A DNA stretch of 32,769 bases, from assembly GCA_949298635.1 (NCBI GenBank), contig CASFXG010000048.1:1-32769 (forward strand), given 5' to 3'. Below the pieces are notes generated by a model. That model made no database searches. It was not told the DNA's origin and saw nothing but the letters and a program-made list of their open reading frames with translations. The DNA is from an uncultured Coriobacteriaceae bacterium. GTDB taxonomy: Bacteria > Actinomycetota > Coriobacteriia > Coriobacteriales > Coriobacteriaceae. A program made the translations under genes and the position numbers. Positions 31,864 to 32,769 of this stretch are shown piece by piece; the stretch's first letter is position 1; the number at the start of each line of letters is the position of its first letter.

Positions 31864-32268
31864 CTAGCCCAACTTCTCCCAGTGCTCGCCGTCGGTGGAC
31901 GGCCTCCACTCGGCGAGCGCCGTGTGCTTCTTCTTGCATCGGTACAGGTCGCCGCCGTCGAGCGCGCGGTCGGCCTTGTCGTACTCCGCGCCGACCACCC
32001 ACTCGCCGTAGAGCGCCTTGACGGTCACGGCCTGCTCGTCGGTGAGGTCGCGCGCGAGCATCTTGGCGAGCCTGCGAACGGCGTCTTCCACGCCGCCCTC
32101 GACGGGCACCGCCTCCCACGCCTGCACGATGCGCGTGCCGTCGTCGCGCCAGCTCGGTTTCATCTCGTATCCCTCTGGCGCTTCGGGCGCGGCGGTCTCG
32201 ACGATCGGCTTGCCCGCGCCGTCGGGCGACACCACGAGCGCGCCGCCGATCAGCTCCCCCGTCAGCAT
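31864..32268 (-). CDS. Phage protein of unknown function with CBM-like C-terminus
   Basis: 134 aa. ATG 32266-32268 follows AAAGGAGGGG. Its start overlaps the stop of the preceding gene by seven bases. There is no membrane segment. The middle, EDAVRRLAKMLARDLTDEQA, is helical. The end, YDKADRALDGGDLYRCKKKH then TALAEWRPSTDGEHWEKLG, resembles carbohydrate-binding CBM5/12 modules ('Y.C...H.....W.P....W'). A role in tail-tip or receptor contact is conceivable. It lies just before the holin, as tail-end or baseplate accessory genes often do. Confidence 0.7.
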   Translation of the reverse strand: MLTGELIGGALVVSPDGAGKPIVETAAPEAPEGYEMKPSWRDDGTRIVQAWEAVPVEGGVEDAVRRLAKMLARDLTDEQAVTVKALYGEWVVGAEYDKADRALDGGDLYRCKKKHTALAEWRPSTDGEHWEKLG

Positions 32269-32615
32269 CTCCCCTCCTTTCTGCCGCCCACGTAGGCGGC
32301 CATGAGCTCCTCGTGGATGTGCGTGCCGGTGCCGTTGCCGCCGAGCGCGTGGTAGACGCGGTAAATGCTGTCGGCGCGCTCCTTCTCGTCGTACGGCATG
32401 GGCTCGGCGCGCACCACGTAGCGTTCGTGCATCTCGTAGAGCCGGGCGCGCATCTCCTCGCGCATGCCCATGCAGAGCGCGACGTGCTCGGCATCCTTCT
32501 TCGCGCTGCGCTCCCTCTCGCGCTTTCGCGCCGCGCGCAGGCTCGCGCCGAGCCAGGCGATCACCGCCGCCGCAACGGGGCCGGCCACCCATCCGGCGGC
32601 TGTCTGCCAATCCAT
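32262..32615 (-). CDS. Small phage membrane protein, single N-terminal helix
   Basis: 117 aa. ATG 32613-32615 follows AGGAGG (32623-32628). An N-terminal transmembrane helix (about 7-27, AGWVAGPVAAAVIAWLGASL) is followed by a strongly basic segment (RAARKRERERSAKKDAE) and a helical soluble part. Its segment VYHALGGNGTGTHIHEELMA recalls short phage proteins downstream of tail fibres that carry LGGNGT. It is perhaps an accessory lysis or assembly protein; the family is not certain. Confidence 0.7.
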   Translation of the reverse strand: MDWQTAAGWVAGPVAAAVIAWLGASLRAARKRERERSAKKDAEHVALCMGMREEMRARLYEMHERYVVRAEPMPYDEKERADSIYRVYHALGGNGTGTHIHEELMAAYVGGRKEGRC

Positions 32616-32626
32616 CGCATCGCCTC

Positions 32627-32767
32627 CTAGGTGATGTCTGAATTCATTCGGTTTTCGGTGATTTCCCAGGTAACGGCCATTATGTCGAGCGCTACGAGCT
32701 TTACAGGCAGTCGGATATGCCGAGGCGCGGAATAGACCTCTTCACGTTCGGCAACGTCGGCTTGTTG
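32627..32767 (-). CDS. C-terminal end of a phage gene (cut by window edge)
   Basis: The minus-strand frame is open from the edge for 46 codons, ending with TAG at 32627-32629 (APRHIRLPVKLVALDIMAV then TWEITENRMNSDIT). The stop overlaps the AGGAGG of the next gene, as in a compact phage operon. The same DNA also has a plausible-looking plus-strand frame (RYELYRQSDMPRRGIDLFTF), which lacks a start, so strand assignment rests on context. Confidence 0.45.
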   Translation of the reverse strand, partial: QQADVAEREEVYSAPRHIRLPVKLVALDIMAVTWEITENRMNSDIT

Positions 32768-32769
32768 GT

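Noticed and set aside
32640..32769. Plus-strand gene at the right edge (GHYVERYELYRQSDMPRRGI)
   Set aside because: The frame has an upstream stop and no start or ribosome site before ATG 32718; the minus-strand frame fits the compact phage operon better, though this is not certain.

Overview
The window is GC-rich bacterial chromosomal DNA whose last ~2.3 kb is the lysis end of a prophage. Gene content, high GC at third codon positions, AGGAGG-type ribosome sites and abundant palindromic repeats built on GGGGAC or CCCCAGGGG cores suggest a gut Coriobacteriia (Collinsella-like) genome. The phylum is inferred with fair confidence and the genus is a guess.

Layout. Positions 1-245 hold the C-terminus of a GPH-family sugar transporter, convergent with a TetR regulator (470-1057). 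Positions 1201-9444 (minus) form a hexuronate catabolism cluster. From its promoter end it reads uxuB, uxuA, uxaC, a KDG kinase, a MATE/GPH hybrid and a second KDG kinase. A divergent FCD-type GntR regulator (9897-10577) faces it across a region with three copies of a 12-bp near-palindrome, the probable operator. UxaC, UxuB, UxuA and KdgK together convert D-glucuronate to KDPG; no eda aldolase is in the window. Next, on minus, come a ROK glucokinase, brnQ and pcrA, then a small plus-strand membrane protein (16153-16785). A GPH-like transporter and an M20 peptidase form a minus-strand pair (17030-19946). They are followed by uppP, a universal stress protein, a BceRS-like two-component system with an unknown upstream protein, purH, a DUF2207 membrane protein and gluQRS. 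A tRNA-Ser(GCU) at 30220-30302 borders the prophage: endolysin, a 44-aa coupled ORF, holin and small structural genes, all on minus.

Two themes stand out. First, gene integrity is unusually poor. A MATE gene is fused out of frame to the 3' half of a GPH gene. uxaC and the second GPH transporter are frameshifted, the M20 peptidase carries an 11-bp tandem duplication, and the tRNA-Ser lacks the T-loop. Either this locus is decaying or the assembly contains indels. Second, nearly every intergenic gap carries a long palindrome, in at least five sequence families. One 46-bp element lies both in the hexuronate cluster and in frame inside pcrA. These look like REP/MITE-type elements, possibly doubling as terminators. 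No complete, clearly novel enzymatic system was seen; the palindromes and the broken genes are the most unusual content.
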